Below are positions 14,937 through 24,102 of a stretch of DNA of 41,234 nt, piece after piece. Where the stretch lies: the NCBI GenBank assembly GCA_021775965.1, contig JAJFGV010000020.1, positions 1 through 41,234 on the forward strand. Direction: 5' to 3'. The stretch comes from Alphaproteobacteria bacterium. GTDB taxonomy: Bacteria > Pseudomonadota > Alphaproteobacteria > Micavibrionales > Micavibrionaceae. The notes beneath the pieces are model-generated. The model saw only the letters and a list, made by a program, of their open reading frames with translations, was not told the origin of the DNA and searched no databases. How positions within the stretch are numbered: position 1 is the stretch's first letter; each line of letters starts with the position of its first letter. The position numbers and the translations under genes were made by a program.

Positions 14937-15749
14937 ATGAACCAAACGGCACAAAAATTCACCAATGACGGGATCGAGCTTCATGACGAAGCCGATTTCG
15001 CAGGCATGCGCGCGGCGGGAAAGCTCGCCGCCGAAACGCTGGATATGATCACCGACCACGTTATCCCCGGCGTTACAACCGAAGCACTCGACAAACTCTG
15101 CTTTGATTTCATCACGAAAAACGGTGCCGTACCCGCTCCGCTGAATTACAAAGGCTTTCCCAAATCGATTTGCACCTCGATCAACCACGTCATTTGCCAC
15201 GGCATTCCCGGCGAAAAAAAGCTCAGCAATGGCGACATCGTCAACATAGACGTCACAGTTATTTTGGACGGTTGGCACGGCGACACCTCGCGCATGTATA
15301 TGCTTGGCGATAAAGTTCCTGTGAAATCACGCCGCCTCGTCGACATTACTTATGATTGCCTGATGGCCGGCATCGAAGCAGTAAAGCCCGGTGCACATCT
15401 CGGCGACATTGGCCACGCGATTCAGACCATCGCCGAGAAGGAACGTTTCTCCGTTGTCCGTGATTTTTGCGGCCACGGCCTTGGTAAAGTTTTTCATGCC
15501 CCGCCGTCGATCACCCATTACGGCACCCCCGGCACCGGCCCTATATTAGAGCCCGGCATGTTCTTCACCATCGAGCCGATGATCAACGCCGGTGGCTGGC
15601 AAATGAAAGTGCTTTCTGACGGCTGGACCGCTGTGACCCGCGACCGCTCTATGTCCGCACAATTCGAACACAGCCTCGCCGTCACCGAAGACGGCTATGA
15701 AATTTTTACCCTCTCACCCAAGGGATACACGAGACCGCCTTATGGCTGA
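14937..15749 (+). CDS. map: Methionine aminopeptidase, type I
   Basis: This enzyme removes the initiator methionine from new proteins in the cytoplasm. All five metal ligands are visible: D105 (NIDVTV), D116 (HGDTSRM), H180 (CGHGLG), E213 (TIEP) and E244 (QFEHSL). H88 is the substrate-binding His. The 270-residue length is normal for type I. The ribosome site (GAGAG) is weak. The gene begins 17 nt after the displaced tRNA end, so the island may have separated it from the tRNA promoter. radC starts inside its last codons. Confidence 0.97.
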   Translation: MNQTAQKFTNDGIELHDEADFAGMRAAGKLAAETLDMITDHVIPGVTTEALDKLCFDFITKNGAVPAPLNYKGFPKSICTSINHVICHGIPGEKKLSNGDIVNIDVTVILDGWHGDTSRMYMLGDKVPVKSRRLVDITYDCLMAGIEAVKPGAHLGDIGHAIQTIAEKERFSVVRDFCGHGLGKVFHAPPSITHYGTPGTGPILEPGMFFTIEPMINAGGWQMKVLSDGWTAVTRDRSMSAQFEHSLAVTEDGYEIFTLSPKGYTRPPYG

Positions 15750-16440
15750 AGCACAAAAGAAACCCGAAGAACCCCATTACAAAGGCCACCGCCAACGCCT
15801 GCGCGGGCGCTTCAGTGACAGCGGCCCCGACGCACTCGCCGATTACGAGATTCTCGAACTTGTTCTATTCGCTCTCATTCCACGCCGCGACGTTAAACCA
15901 CTGGCGAAAAAGATGCTGGCGCATTTTGGCAACTTACCCGAGATGATGGCCGCCCCGGCAACCGAGTTTCAAAAAATCCCCGGCCTCAATGACACGTCTA
16001 TTACATCCCTCAAAGCGATCACGGCCCTCGCCCATCGCGCCATGAAAACCGAGCTTGAGAAAAAACCGGTGATGAACAACTGGACGCGGCTGATGGATTA
16101 CTGCCACGCCACCATGGCACATGAGAAAAAAGAGCATTTCCGTCTTCTCTTCCTCAATAAAAAGAACGAATTGATTGCAGACGAAATTCAGGGCTCGGGC
16201 ACCGTCGATCATACCCCCGCCTATCCACGCGAGATCATGAAACGTGCGCTAGAGCTTGGCGCCACCGCGCTGATCCTCGTGCACAACCACCCCAGCGGCG
16301 ATCCAAAACCGTCCCAGGCCGATATCGACATGACCAATGCGATTATTGCAGCCGCCAACCCTTTCAACATCATCATCCACGACCATATCGTCGTCAGCCG
16401 CAGCGGCTATAGCAGTTTTAAAAATTTAGGACTTATATAA
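15742..16440 (+). CDS. radC: RadC family JAB/MPN domain protein
   Basis: The UPF0758/RadC family has an N-terminal helix-hairpin-helix-like part and a C-terminal JAB1/MPN metalloprotease-like domain. The motif HNHPSGDPKPSQAD near residues 180-193, with an upstream acidic residue, provides the zinc site. The cellular role is not settled despite the old repair name. I chose the ATG at 15742, overlapping map by 8 nt, because the conserved RGR-x-F start region follows it. The reading frame stays open further upstream, but only inside map. The length is then 232 aa. Confidence 0.93.
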   Translation: MAEAQKKPEEPHYKGHRQRLRGRFSDSGPDALADYEILELVLFALIPRRDVKPLAKKMLAHFGNLPEMMAAPATEFQKIPGLNDTSITSLKAITALAHRAMKTELEKKPVMNNWTRLMDYCHATMAHEKKEHFRLLFLNKKNELIADEIQGSGTVDHTPAYPREIMKRALELGATALILVHNHPSGDPKPSQADIDMTNAIIAAANPFNIIIHDHIVVSRSGYSSFKNLGLI

Positions 16441-16453
16441 AGGAACACCCCCA

Positions 16454-17029
16454 ATGCCCAAACTTCTCTTTTTCGCCGGCAGCGCCCGCAAAGACTCCAT
16501 CAATAAAAAACTCGCAGAAATAGCCAGCAAAATGGCTGCGGACTCCGGCGCCGATGTCACGCTGGTTGATATGCGTGATTTTGAAATGCCGCTTTATGAT
16601 GGCGACGCAGAAGAAAAAGACGGCGTGCCCGAAAATGCAAAGAAACTAAAACAACTGTTTCTTGATCATGACGGCTTCTTCATCGCCTCACCGGAATACA
16701 ACTCTTCCTTTTCGCCACTGATTAAAAACACCATCGACTGGCTCTCGCGCCCCCACGAAGAAAACGAAGGCCAGCTCATCGCCTTCAAGGGAAAAGTCGC
16801 GGCAATTGCCGGCACCTCCCCCGGCGGGCTGGGCGGTTTGCGCGGACTGGTTTCCTTACGCATGTTGCTAGGCAATATCGGCGTCACCGTCATCCCTTCG
16901 CAAGTCGCAATCGGCGGCGGCTTTCAGGCTTTCGATGATAACGGCAAACTCAAAGACGAACGACAAGCCGGAATGCTGCAAGCCACCATAGACGAATTCA
17001 TCCGCACGGCTGAGAAGTTAAGTACCTGA
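16454..17029 (+). CDS. NADPH-dependent FMN reductase family protein
   Basis: This is a flavodoxin-fold oxidoreductase of the NADPH-dependent FMN reductase family (191 aa). The phosphate-binding loop is GSARKDSINKKLA (9-21), and SPEYNSSFSPLIKNTIDW forms the second flavin/dimer region. A glycine-rich GTSPGGLGGLRG follows. It could reduce FMN, quinones or other electrophiles; the substrate is unknown. AAAGGA lies about 9 nt upstream. It is 13 nt after radC and probably in the same operon as map-radC. Confidence 0.9.
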   Translation: MPKLLFFAGSARKDSINKKLAEIASKMAADSGADVTLVDMRDFEMPLYDGDAEEKDGVPENAKKLKQLFLDHDGFFIASPEYNSSFSPLIKNTIDWLSRPHEENEGQLIAFKGKVAAIAGTSPGGLGGLRGLVSLRMLLGNIGVTVIPSQVAIGGGFQAFDDNGKLKDERQAGMLQATIDEFIRTAEKLST

Positions 17030-17125
17030 CAAGAGATTTCTATAATAGAAGATATTGACAAATATTCTGAAAAGTAGTAAGCCACCTAGAACTGCTTAAC
17101 TATAGAAAAAATGGAGTAACAGGCT

Positions 17126-17416
17126 ATGATGTTTGACAGACCATTCCTAAATGAAAAATTCATGGCTACAGTGGACAAAAAATCTACTGAAATTATGGGA
17201 AACAAAAAAACAGGCCCGTTCGTCCAATGCTCTTTTACTATTGACGAAACTTATCGCTATTCACATATCCGGAAGGGCCAAGAACTTGTGGCCTGGGTTC
17301 CACAAGAAGCAATCGATCAAATTACACTTGGCGGGCTCCAGCATTTTATTCTTGCATCAGCAGATCTGGGCACCTCAAAAAACCCGGAGCCATTTCTTAC
17401 AGCCACCCCTTGTTAA
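17126..17416 (+). CDS. Hypothetical 96-aa protein
   Basis: I do not recognise this protein. It is soluble and small. TGGAGT lies about 11 nt before the first of two adjacent ATG codons (17126 and 17129). It lies between the FMN reductase and a strong promoter at 17445. Confidence 0.55.
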   Translation: MMFDRPFLNEKFMATVDKKSTEIMGNKKTGPFVQCSFTIDETYRYSHIRKGQELVAWVPQEAIDQITLGGLQHFILASADLGTSKNPEPFLTATPC

Positions 17417-17444
17417 TCAAGCCATAGTCAAACCTTGTTTTACC

Positions 17445-17473
17445 TTGACTTCGTATGATTATTTTCCTATAAT
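17445..17473 (+). promoter_or_regulatory. Strong sigma-70-type promoter
   Basis: TTGACT (17445-17450), 17 nt, TATAAT (17468-17473). The expected transcription start falls at or next to the ATG at 17480, so a reading frame from there would be leaderless. The same promoter could serve the L,D-transpeptidase gene with a leader of about 200 nt. Confidence 0.65.
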
Positions 17474-17479
17474 AACCAC

Positions 17480-17842
17480 ATGAAAAACGACGACAAAAAA
17501 TCACCCACACCATCAAAACCGGACCCGAAATGTGGGGCCACAAAAATCAAAACAGCAATAAGGCCCCTACCCCCTCCCCAAAAAATGGCGAACGAAAAGA
17601 AGGGCCTTAAATTCGCCTTAAAAAACAAATCGTTAACAAGGAAAAATCCTACCTTGAACCCCCCGCCCCGCTGGCGTAAAAGTAAGAATGAATCGTACAC
17701 TTCTCACTTTTGCTTTAATTTTCATGATCATACCAACCCTGGGCGGCTGCATGACCGATCCTTACGCCCGGTTGGCATTCATCCGCCAGCAAATCATGCC
17801 GGACATCAAGATCGAGATGGCCGAAAACCAGAGTACAAATGA
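17480..17842 (+). CDS. Possible leaderless ORF, Lys/Pro-rich (uncertain)
   Basis: An open frame starts at the predicted transcription start. Its first 70 residues are Lys/Pro-rich (PPPQKMANEKKG, NPPPRWRK). The rest overlaps the start of the L,D-transpeptidase gene in another frame. No family is recognised. It may be only leader sequence. Confidence 0.25.
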   Translation: MKNDDKKSPTPSKPDPKCGATKIKTAIRPLPPPQKMANEKKGLKFALKNKSLTRKNPTLNPPPRWRKSKNESYTSHFCFNFHDHTNPGRLHDRSLRPVGIHPPANHAGHQDRDGRKPEYK

Positions 17843-18458
17843 AGGCCAAAGCTACGCCAATATCCATCTCGGCGCACCAACATATTTGCGCCTTTTCAAG
17901 CAAGAGGGCGTGCTCGAAGCCTGGCTGCAGGACAGCGATACCGGGCGTTACGCTCTATTCAAAACCTATCCGATCTGCAATTATTCCGGCGCCCTCGGCC
18001 CGAAATTACAAGAAGGCGACATGCAATCCCCCGAAGGTTTTTATGACGTCAGCAAGGACTGGATGTGGCCCGAGAGCAAATATCACCTCGCCATGAATAT
18101 CGGCTTTCCCAACGAATATGATTCTGCGCATGGCCGCACCGGATCGCATCTTATGATCCATGGTGATTGCACATCAGAGGGCTGCTACGCGATGACCGAT
18201 CCACAGATCGAGGAGATTTACGTGCTGGTCGAACAAAGCCTGCTCGCCGGCAATGAAATTGTGCCGATCCATATTTTTCCTTTTCGCATGACCGGCATTA
18301 ATCTCGCCGAGCATCGTGGAAACCCATGGATGCGGTTCTGGATCAATCTCAAACGCGGCTATGATGTGTTTGAAGAAACCGGTGTGCCGCCCGAAATTAG
18401 CGTCGAAGACGGGCTCTATATGTTCGATCCGGATCTTCTCGCGCCCGGCGGAGTTTAG
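17688..18458 (+). CDS. L,D-transpeptidase (YafK-like) lipoprotein
   Basis: YkuD-domain enzymes cross-link peptidoglycan or attach or release proteins from it. The N-terminus is a lipoprotein signal with lipobox TLGGC (C21), so the protein should be a periplasm-facing lipoprotein. The catalytic motif is HGDCTSEGC (H158, C166), with SHLMIHG upstream. The layout, including SPEGFYDV before the motif, fits the YafK branch, whose E. coli member releases Braun lipoprotein from peptidoglycan; whether this one does is unknown. The ribosome site is weak (AGTAAG). An MFS gene follows after 6 nt. Confidence 0.92.
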   Translation: MNRTLLTFALIFMIIPTLGGCMTDPYARLAFIRQQIMPDIKIEMAENQSTNEGQSYANIHLGAPTYLRLFKQEGVLEAWLQDSDTGRYALFKTYPICNYSGALGPKLQEGDMQSPEGFYDVSKDWMWPESKYHLAMNIGFPNEYDSAHGRTGSHLMIHGDCTSEGCYAMTDPQIEEIYVLVEQSLLAGNEIVPIHIFPFRMTGINLAEHRGNPWMRFWINLKRGYDVFEETGVPPEISVEDGLYMFDPDLLAPGGV

Positions 18459-18464
18459 CAGCCG

Positions 18465-19700
18465 ATGCGCACAGTCATACGTGACACATGGCCACTCTTC
18501 TTTGGCCTTTCGATGATGATGCTCGGCAACGGGCTGCAAGGTACATTGCTGGGCGTTCGCGCAGGCCTTGAGGGATTTTCCGTCTCCACCATTGGCCTCA
18601 TCATGTCGTGCTATTATATCGGCTTTCTGGCCGGATCGATCTTCGTTCCACATCTTGTCGAACGCGTCGGCCACATCAGAGTTTTCTCAGCGCTGGCCTC
18701 GATTGCATCCGTCGCGGTTCTCGCCCATGTGGTCTTTGATCATCCCGCGGCGTGGGGTGCTTTGCGTATCCTGACCGGCGTTGCCTATGCCGGGCTATAT
18801 ATTGTCATTGAAAGCTGGCTTAACAATGCCGCCACGGAAAAGACACGCGGTACGCTGCTGGCCAGTTATATGGCGACATCCTATGCCGGGCTAATTTTCG
18901 GACAATATCTTATTAATGTCGCCAATCCGGCGGACATACAGTTATTCGTGATCACCTCGGCGCTGGTGTCACTTTCGCTGGTGCCGCTATCACTGGTCAG
19001 CCAGCGCGTACCAGATTTCGAAGCACCGGAAACTGTATCGCTCCGCCATTTGATGCGCATGTCACCCCAAGGCGTATACGGCGTATTTGCCAGCGGCATG
19101 CAGCTTGGGATTGTTCTAACAATCGGCGCGGTTTATGCCGTTATGATTGGGCTAAACATTTCACAAGTCGCCAGCTTTATGGCCTGGTTCATTCTGGGTG
19201 GGTTGCTGATGCAATACCCTCTGGGCGCATTATCAGATCGTGTTCGCCGCCAACACGTCCTGTCCTTTGCCGCATTGATGTCATGCCTCGCAGCTTTCGC
19301 CGCTTACTGGTTTGAAGATATTCTGATCGCTGATTTTCTGTTGATGAAAATTGCGGTGTTCATCGTTGGCGGGTTTAGCTTCCCGATTTATGCCCTCAGC
19401 ATTGCTCACGTCAATGACAGAATTCCGACCGGCATGATGACCCGCGCCAGTGGTAAGATGATCCTGGTCAATGGGGCCGGAGCGGTTATTGCACCGGCAG
19501 CGGCGGCACTCATGATGACCCAGCTCGGCAGCGGCGCTTTCTTCCTGACCATCGCAATCATTCATGGGGCCTTTACGCTGGCCTCTGTCTACCGCAGCAT
19601 TGTCTCCAAATCCATCAAGGTTGAGGATCAGAGCGACTTTACGCCTGTTCCAACGCGGATATCCCCTGTTATGGGCGAAATGGTCGATGATGAAGAATAG
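18465..19700 (+). CDS. MFS transporter (YcaD-like)
   Basis: This is a 12-helix major facilitator of 411 aa. The N-terminal half has LGNGLQGTLLGVRA and GLIMSCYYIGFLAGS, which resemble YcaD-type proteins. The loop motif after helix 2 (VERVGHIRVFS) and the later GALSDRVRRQHVL fit motif A. The C-terminus is a short acidic cytoplasmic tail. The substrate is unknown. It lies 6 nt after the L,D-transpeptidase gene and 41 nt before purB. Confidence 0.9.
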   Translation: MRTVIRDTWPLFFGLSMMMLGNGLQGTLLGVRAGLEGFSVSTIGLIMSCYYIGFLAGSIFVPHLVERVGHIRVFSALASIASVAVLAHVVFDHPAAWGALRILTGVAYAGLYIVIESWLNNAATEKTRGTLLASYMATSYAGLIFGQYLINVANPADIQLFVITSALVSLSLVPLSLVSQRVPDFEAPETVSLRHLMRMSPQGVYGVFASGMQLGIVLTIGAVYAVMIGLNISQVASFMAWFILGGLLMQYPLGALSDRVRRQHVLSFAALMSCLAAFAAYWFEDILIADFLLMKIAVFIVGGFSFPIYALSIAHVNDRIPTGMMTRASGKMILVNGAGAVIAPAAAALMMTQLGSGAFFLTIAIIHGAFTLASVYRSIVSKSIKVEDQSDFTPVPTRISPVMGEMVDDEE

Positions 19701-19741
19701 TCGGTCTAGCTTTCCCAAAACAGGTTTGATATAACAGCCCC

Positions 19742-21040
19742 ATGATTCCAAGATACACACGCCCAGAAATGGCCGCCATATTCGAGCCCGAGAACAGATT
19801 TAAGATCTGGCTCGAGATTGAAACCCTTGCTTGCGAGAAAATGGCCGAGTTGGGGGTTATTCCCGATAGCGTCCCAAAAGCCCTGCGCGACAAAGGAAAA
19901 TTCGATGTCGAGCGCATTGATGAGATTGAACGCGAGGTTCGCCACGACGTCATCGCTTTCTTGACCAATGTTGGTGAACATATCGGCGAAGACGCCCGTT
20001 TTGTGCATCAAGGCATGACCAGCTCCGATGTCATCGACACCGCCTTTGCCGTGCAGCTGACGCAAGCCGCTGACCTGTTAATGCAGGATTTGGATAAGCT
20101 TCTAGCGGCCCTTAAGAAACGCGTTGAGGAACATAAAGACACTCTATGTATTGGTCGCTCTCATGGCATCCATGCCGAGCCAACAACATTCGGCCTTAAA
20201 CTCGCTGGACATTACGCCGCTTTTAAACGTGCCAAAACCCGCCTCAAAGCCGCACGCGCCGAAATCGCCACCTGCTCTATCTCAGGCACAGTTGGCACGT
20301 ACGCCACGATCAACCCCAGCGTTGAGGATTACGTCGCCAAACGCATGAATTTAACGCCCGAACCTGTCGCAACGCAGGTCATCCCGCGTGATCGTCATGC
20401 GATGTTTTTTGCCACGCTCGGCGTAATAGCCTCAAGCATCGAAAACCTCGCCGTTGAAGTCCGTCATCTGCAACGCACCGAAGTCCGAGAAGCCGAAGAA
20501 TTCTTCGAAAAGGGCCAAAAGGGCTCCTCCGCTATGCCGCATAAGCGCAACCCGATCCTGACTGAAAACCTGACCGGGCTCGCCCGCCTTGTCCGTGCCA
20601 CTGTTGTTCCGGCGATGGAAAACGTTGCGCTGTGGCATGAACGTGACATCTCACATTCCTCCGTGGAGCGCAATATTGCGCCTGATGCCTGCGTCACTTT
20701 GGATTTTGCCCTCTCAAGAATGGCCGGTGTAATTGACAAACTCCTCGTCTATCCTGATACGATGATTGAAAACCTCGAAAAAATGGGGGGGCTGGTATTT
20801 TCACAAGCTGTTATGCTCGCCCTCACCCAAACCGGCGTATCGCGCGAGGATGCCTATAAGATGGTTCAGCGCAATGCCATGAAAGTCTGGGAAAGCAAAG
20901 GCAAAACCAACTTTATGGATGCATTGCTCGAAGACGACGAGGTCATAGAAAAACTGGACAAGGGCAAGCTCAAAGGAATCTTTGACTATAAGAACTACAC
21001 AACCCATATTGATTCCATTCTCAAACGTGCATTGGCTTAA
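19742..21040 (+). CDS. purB: Adenylosuccinate lyase
   Basis: This enzyme cleaves SAICAR and adenylosuccinate in purine synthesis, with fumarate as product. The superfamily signature GSSAMPHKRNP is at 261-271 with the catalytic serine in the flexible loop. H141 (SHGIHAEPTTFG) and TSSD (93-96) complete the active site. The 432 residues match the bacterial short form. The protein is a cytoplasmic homotetramer in known members. bfr follows after 11 nt. Confidence 0.97.
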   Translation: MIPRYTRPEMAAIFEPENRFKIWLEIETLACEKMAELGVIPDSVPKALRDKGKFDVERIDEIEREVRHDVIAFLTNVGEHIGEDARFVHQGMTSSDVIDTAFAVQLTQAADLLMQDLDKLLAALKKRVEEHKDTLCIGRSHGIHAEPTTFGLKLAGHYAAFKRAKTRLKAARAEIATCSISGTVGTYATINPSVEDYVAKRMNLTPEPVATQVIPRDRHAMFFATLGVIASSIENLAVEVRHLQRTEVREAEEFFEKGQKGSSAMPHKRNPILTENLTGLARLVRATVVPAMENVALWHERDISHSSVERNIAPDACVTLDFALSRMAGVIDKLLVYPDTMIENLEKMGGLVFSQAVMLALTQTGVSREDAYKMVQRNAMKVWESKGKTNFMDALLEDDEVIEKLDKGKLKGIFDYKNYTTHIDSILKRALA

Positions 21041-21051
21041 AGGAGACAATC

Positions 21052-21543
21052 ATGAAAGGCGACAAAAAGGTACTAGCATGTCTCAACGACGCGCTAAGAA
21101 AAGAAATGACTGCTGTGAACCAATATTTCCTGCATTCACGCATGCTCGAGGACTGGGGAGTCACAAAACTCGCTAAGCACGAATACAAAGAATCCATCGA
21201 GGAAATGCACCATGCCGATGAGCTTATCCAGCGCATTTTGCTGCTCGAAGGCCTGCCGAACATGCAGGAACTCGGAAAACTCTATATCGGCGAGAACGTC
21301 AAGGAAGTCATCGAATGCGATCTGAAGTTAGAGATTGAAGGCGCCGCCGCCTATCGCGAGGCAGTCGCTGCATGTGAAACAGCGAAAGATTTTGTCTCCC
21401 GTGATCTGTTCGCCAAAATCCTTGCCGATGAAGAAGGCCATATCGACCATCTTGAAACCCAGCTAGGGCTGATCGAACAGGTCGGCATTCAAAACTACAT
21501 CCAGCTTAATTCCGAAAGCATCGCCGATGCCGAAGCCGGGTAG
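21052..21543 (+). CDS. bfr: Bacterioferritin
   Basis: This is a 24-mer iron-storage ferritin with haem between subunits. The haem ligand M52 and ferroxidase residues E18, E51, H54, E94, E127 and H130 align with E. coli Bfr at the same numbers. The sequence is strikingly conserved (EGLPNMQELGKLYIGE). AAAGGAGA precedes the ATG by about 6 nt. A bacterioferritin-associated ferredoxin follows, the normal partner for iron release. Confidence 0.97.
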   Translation: MKGDKKVLACLNDALRKEMTAVNQYFLHSRMLEDWGVTKLAKHEYKESIEEMHHADELIQRILLLEGLPNMQELGKLYIGENVKEVIECDLKLEIEGAAAYREAVAACETAKDFVSRDLFAKILADEEGHIDHLETQLGLIEQVGIQNYIQLNSESIADAEAG

Positions 21544-21572
21544 ATAATGCGAATCACTTGCATTTAGCTTTA

Positions 21573-21591
21573 GACAATGATAATGATTCTC
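21573..21591. promoter_or_regulatory. Fur-box-like site abutting bfd start
   Basis: GACAATGATAATGATTCTC matches the 19-bp Fur consensus at 16 positions. It ends 2 nt before the ATG of the ferredoxin gene, leaving no room for a ribosome site. Confidence 0.6.
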
Positions 21592-21593
21592 AT

Positions 21594-21782
21594 ATGTACA
21601 TTTGTCTTTGCCACCCCTTTAGCGATAAAAAAGTCCGCGAGCATCTTGAAAATCAGGATGGCACGGCAAAGGTTTCTGACGTCTACGAAGCCTGCAGCGG
21701 CGGCGAAAAACCCAATTGCTGCTCCTGCATGGAAACGCTCAAAGACATGGTCAAAACGCATAACAGCACGGCAGCCGCTTAA
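21594..21782 (+). CDS. bfd: Bacterioferritin-associated ferredoxin
   Basis: This is a small [2Fe-2S] protein that reduces the ferric core of Bfr to release iron. The cysteine pattern is C4-x-C6 (MYICLCHP), then a CxxC pair in NCCSC, as in E. coli Bfd. I chose the ATG at 21594 because the family starts MYxCLC. An in-frame TTG at 21558 would add 12 residues unlike any Bfd. No Shine-Dalgarno lies before the ATG; a Fur-like site is there instead. Co-transcription with bfr or a leaderless transcript are both possible. Confidence 0.9.
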   Translation: MYICLCHPFSDKKVREHLENQDGTAKVSDVYEACSGGEKPNCCSCMETLKDMVKTHNSTAAA

Positions 21783-21864
21783 GACTCTCTTTCCTTGCAT
21801 TCTGTGTCCTGCTATGGCACGACTCTAGAGCATATAATCAGCACACCAACGAAGAGGTACGACA

Positions 21865-22557
21865 ATGTTTAAACATCTTATTTTACTAGCCGGGAGCATT
21901 TTTATCATGACAGCAGCAACAGCAGACGAAGCTCAAGCTTCCGATCCTGAAAATACAATTACCATGGAAGTATCAAGCGGCGGTACCGTTACAATCGGTC
22001 TGCGCCCTGACCTGGCCCCCGGCCATGTCGAGCGCGTTAAAAAGCTCACCCGTGAAGGTTTTTATGACGGTGTTGTTTTTCACCGCGTCATTGACGGCTT
22101 TATGGCCCAGACCGGCGACCCAACCGGCACAGGCACAGGCGGCTCGAATGAGCCTGACCTCAAAGCCGAGTTCAGCGATGAAAACTATCGCCGCGGCACC
22201 ATCGGTATGGCCCGCAGTGCCAGCCCCGACAGCGCCAACTCACAGTTCTTCATTTGCTTTAGCGACACAGGTTGCAGCTTCCTGAAAAGCCAGTACACAG
22301 TGCTTGGACAGGTCGAAGACGGCATGGAATTCATTGACACAATTGCCAAAGGCGAGCCACCGGCGAACCCTGACAAAATCGTCAAAATGCAGGTCGCCGC
22401 TGACGCGAATCCACCGGCAAAAGCCGCAAGCGCACCGGCCCCAGCAGAGCCAGCTCCTGCCGATGCAGCAGCCAGCACAGAGCCTGCCGCTTCAGGTGAA
22501 GAGACACCGGCCGCAGAAGAAACCCCTGCAGCAACGGAGCAGCCTGCTTCCGAGTAA
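21865..22557 (+). CDS. Periplasmic cyclophilin-type peptidyl-prolyl isomerase
   Basis: The protein catalyses cis-trans isomerisation of proline peptide bonds during protein folding outside the cytoplasm. A signal peptide covers about residues 1-25 (cleavage near AQA-SD). The cyclophilin core has FYDGVVFHRVIDGFMAQTGD with the catalytic Arg, then NSQFFIC and the GQVEDGMEFID end. After about residue 178 comes an Ala/Pro/Glu-rich tail of some 50 residues, unusual for the family and probably a disordered linker. GAAGAGG lies upstream. The glucosidase gene begins 3 nt after its stop. Confidence 0.94.
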   Translation: MFKHLILLAGSIFIMTAATADEAQASDPENTITMEVSSGGTVTIGLRPDLAPGHVERVKKLTREGFYDGVVFHRVIDGFMAQTGDPTGTGTGGSNEPDLKAEFSDENYRRGTIGMARSASPDSANSQFFICFSDTGCSFLKSQYTVLGQVEDGMEFIDTIAKGEPPANPDKIVKMQVAADANPPAKAASAPAPAEPAPADAAASTEPAASGEETPAAEETPAATEQPASE

Positions 22558-22560
22558 TTC

Positions 22561-24102
22561 ATGAACAATAACGAATGGTGGCGGGGGGCGGTCTTTTACC
22601 AGATCTACCCCCGTTCCTTTATGGACACAAACGATGATGGTGTCGGTGACCTCAAAGGCATCACCGACAAGCTAGATTACGTGGCTGCGCTCGGTGTTGA
22701 CGGCATCTGGATTTCACCGTTCTTTAAATCACCGATGAAAGATTTCGGCTATGACGTTTCAGACTACCGCGACGTCGATCCGCTCTTCGGTACGCTCAAT
22801 GATTTTGATACACTGCTGAAAAAAGCTCATTCTCTGAACCTCAAAGTCATTGTTGATCTCGTCCTCTCCCATACATCTGACCAACATCCGTGGTTTAAAG
22901 ACGAGAGCAAAAAAAACTGGTATGTCTGGGCCGATGCAAAACCCGATATGTTCGGTGAAACATGCCCACCCAACAACTGGGCCTCTGTTTTTGGTGGTAG
23001 CGCCTGGGAATGGAGCGAGGAACGCCAGCAATACTATCTTCACAATTTCCTAAAAGAACAGCCCGACCTCAACTACCACAACCCAGAAGTCCAGAATGAA
23101 GCCCTTGATATCTGCCGGTTCTGGCTGGAGCGCGGCGTTGACGGTTTTCGCCTCGATGTTATCAATTTTCTCTTTCATGATCGGGAATTACGGGACAACC
23201 CGCCGCGCGACCCTGACCTTGGTGCCGCAACACAGCTTGAAAAAGAAGACGACCCTTATAACATGCAGCAACATATCTATGATAAGTCCCGCCCGGAAAA
23301 TCTGGAATTTCTACGGCGCCTGCGCAAGCTGATGGACGAATACCCGGGAACGATGACACTCGGCGAAATTGGTGATGATCACCCTTTTGAGCGCGCCGCC
23401 GAATATACAGCTGGCAATGAATTTCTTAACACCGCCTACAACACACACTTGATGGCGGGCACAAACAAAGCGCTATCTGCCAACTTCATTCGTGAACCAT
23501 TCGAAGAATTCCTGAAACAGCCCGGCAATAGCTGGCCATCATGGGCCTTTTCAAACCATGATGTTGTTCGCGCCCCATCGCGTTGGAATACCGAAGAAAA
23601 ATCACTAATTGCCCTCCTCTGTTCTCTACGCGGCACCACCTTTATCTATCAGGGCGAAGAACTGGGGTTGCCGGAAGCCAAAATCCCATTCGAAAAACTC
23701 CAGGACCCCTGGGGGAAATATCACTGGCCGGACTGGCCGGGCCGCGATGGCTGCCGTACACCGATGCCGTGGGATGATAGTGATTACGCCGGATTTACCA
23801 ACATAGAACCATGGCTCCCTATACCGGAGGATCATAAAAACCTGTCCGTTCAAAATCAGGAAAATGATGAAAGTTCGGCTCTATCTTTCACGCGAAAACT
23901 TCTGCAGTGGCGTAAAACGCAGCCAGATCTCATTCACGGTGATATTAAATTCATGGATACAGGCGACAATGACATTCTTGCCTTTAAACGCAACACCACC
24001 CTATGCGTCTTTAACTTATCAGATCAGGAAAAAACAGTCAGTCTTGATGGAAAAAATATAACGCTTGGCGCGTACGAACATTCGATTGATGGCATCCCTT
24101 AG
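22561..24102 (+). CDS. GH13 alpha-glucosidase (oligo-1,6-glucosidase type)
   Basis: This retaining alpha-glucosidase of the alpha-amylase family acts on short malto- or isomalto-oligosaccharides or sucrose analogues. The family starts WWRGAVFYQIYPRSF, as here. The nucleophile is D199 (GFRLDVINF), the acid/base E269 (TLGEIGDD), and the stabiliser is in FSNHDVVR (H333, D334). The length (513) is normal for the cytoplasmic enzymes. It lacks a signal peptide. It overlaps the end of the convergent gene at 24099 by 4 nt. Confidence 0.94.
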   Translation: MNNNEWWRGAVFYQIYPRSFMDTNDDGVGDLKGITDKLDYVAALGVDGIWISPFFKSPMKDFGYDVSDYRDVDPLFGTLNDFDTLLKKAHSLNLKVIVDLVLSHTSDQHPWFKDESKKNWYVWADAKPDMFGETCPPNNWASVFGGSAWEWSEERQQYYLHNFLKEQPDLNYHNPEVQNEALDICRFWLERGVDGFRLDVINFLFHDRELRDNPPRDPDLGAATQLEKEDDPYNMQQHIYDKSRPENLEFLRRLRKLMDEYPGTMTLGEIGDDHPFERAAEYTAGNEFLNTAYNTHLMAGTNKALSANFIREPFEEFLKQPGNSWPSWAFSNHDVVRAPSRWNTEEKSLIALLCSLRGTTFIYQGEELGLPEAKIPFEKLQDPWGKYHWPDWPGRDGCRTPMPWDDSDYAGFTNIEPWLPIPEDHKNLSVQNQENDESSALSFTRKLLQWRKTQPDLIHGDIKFMDTGDNDILAFKRNTTLCVFNLSDQEKTVSLDGKNITLGAYEHSIDGIP

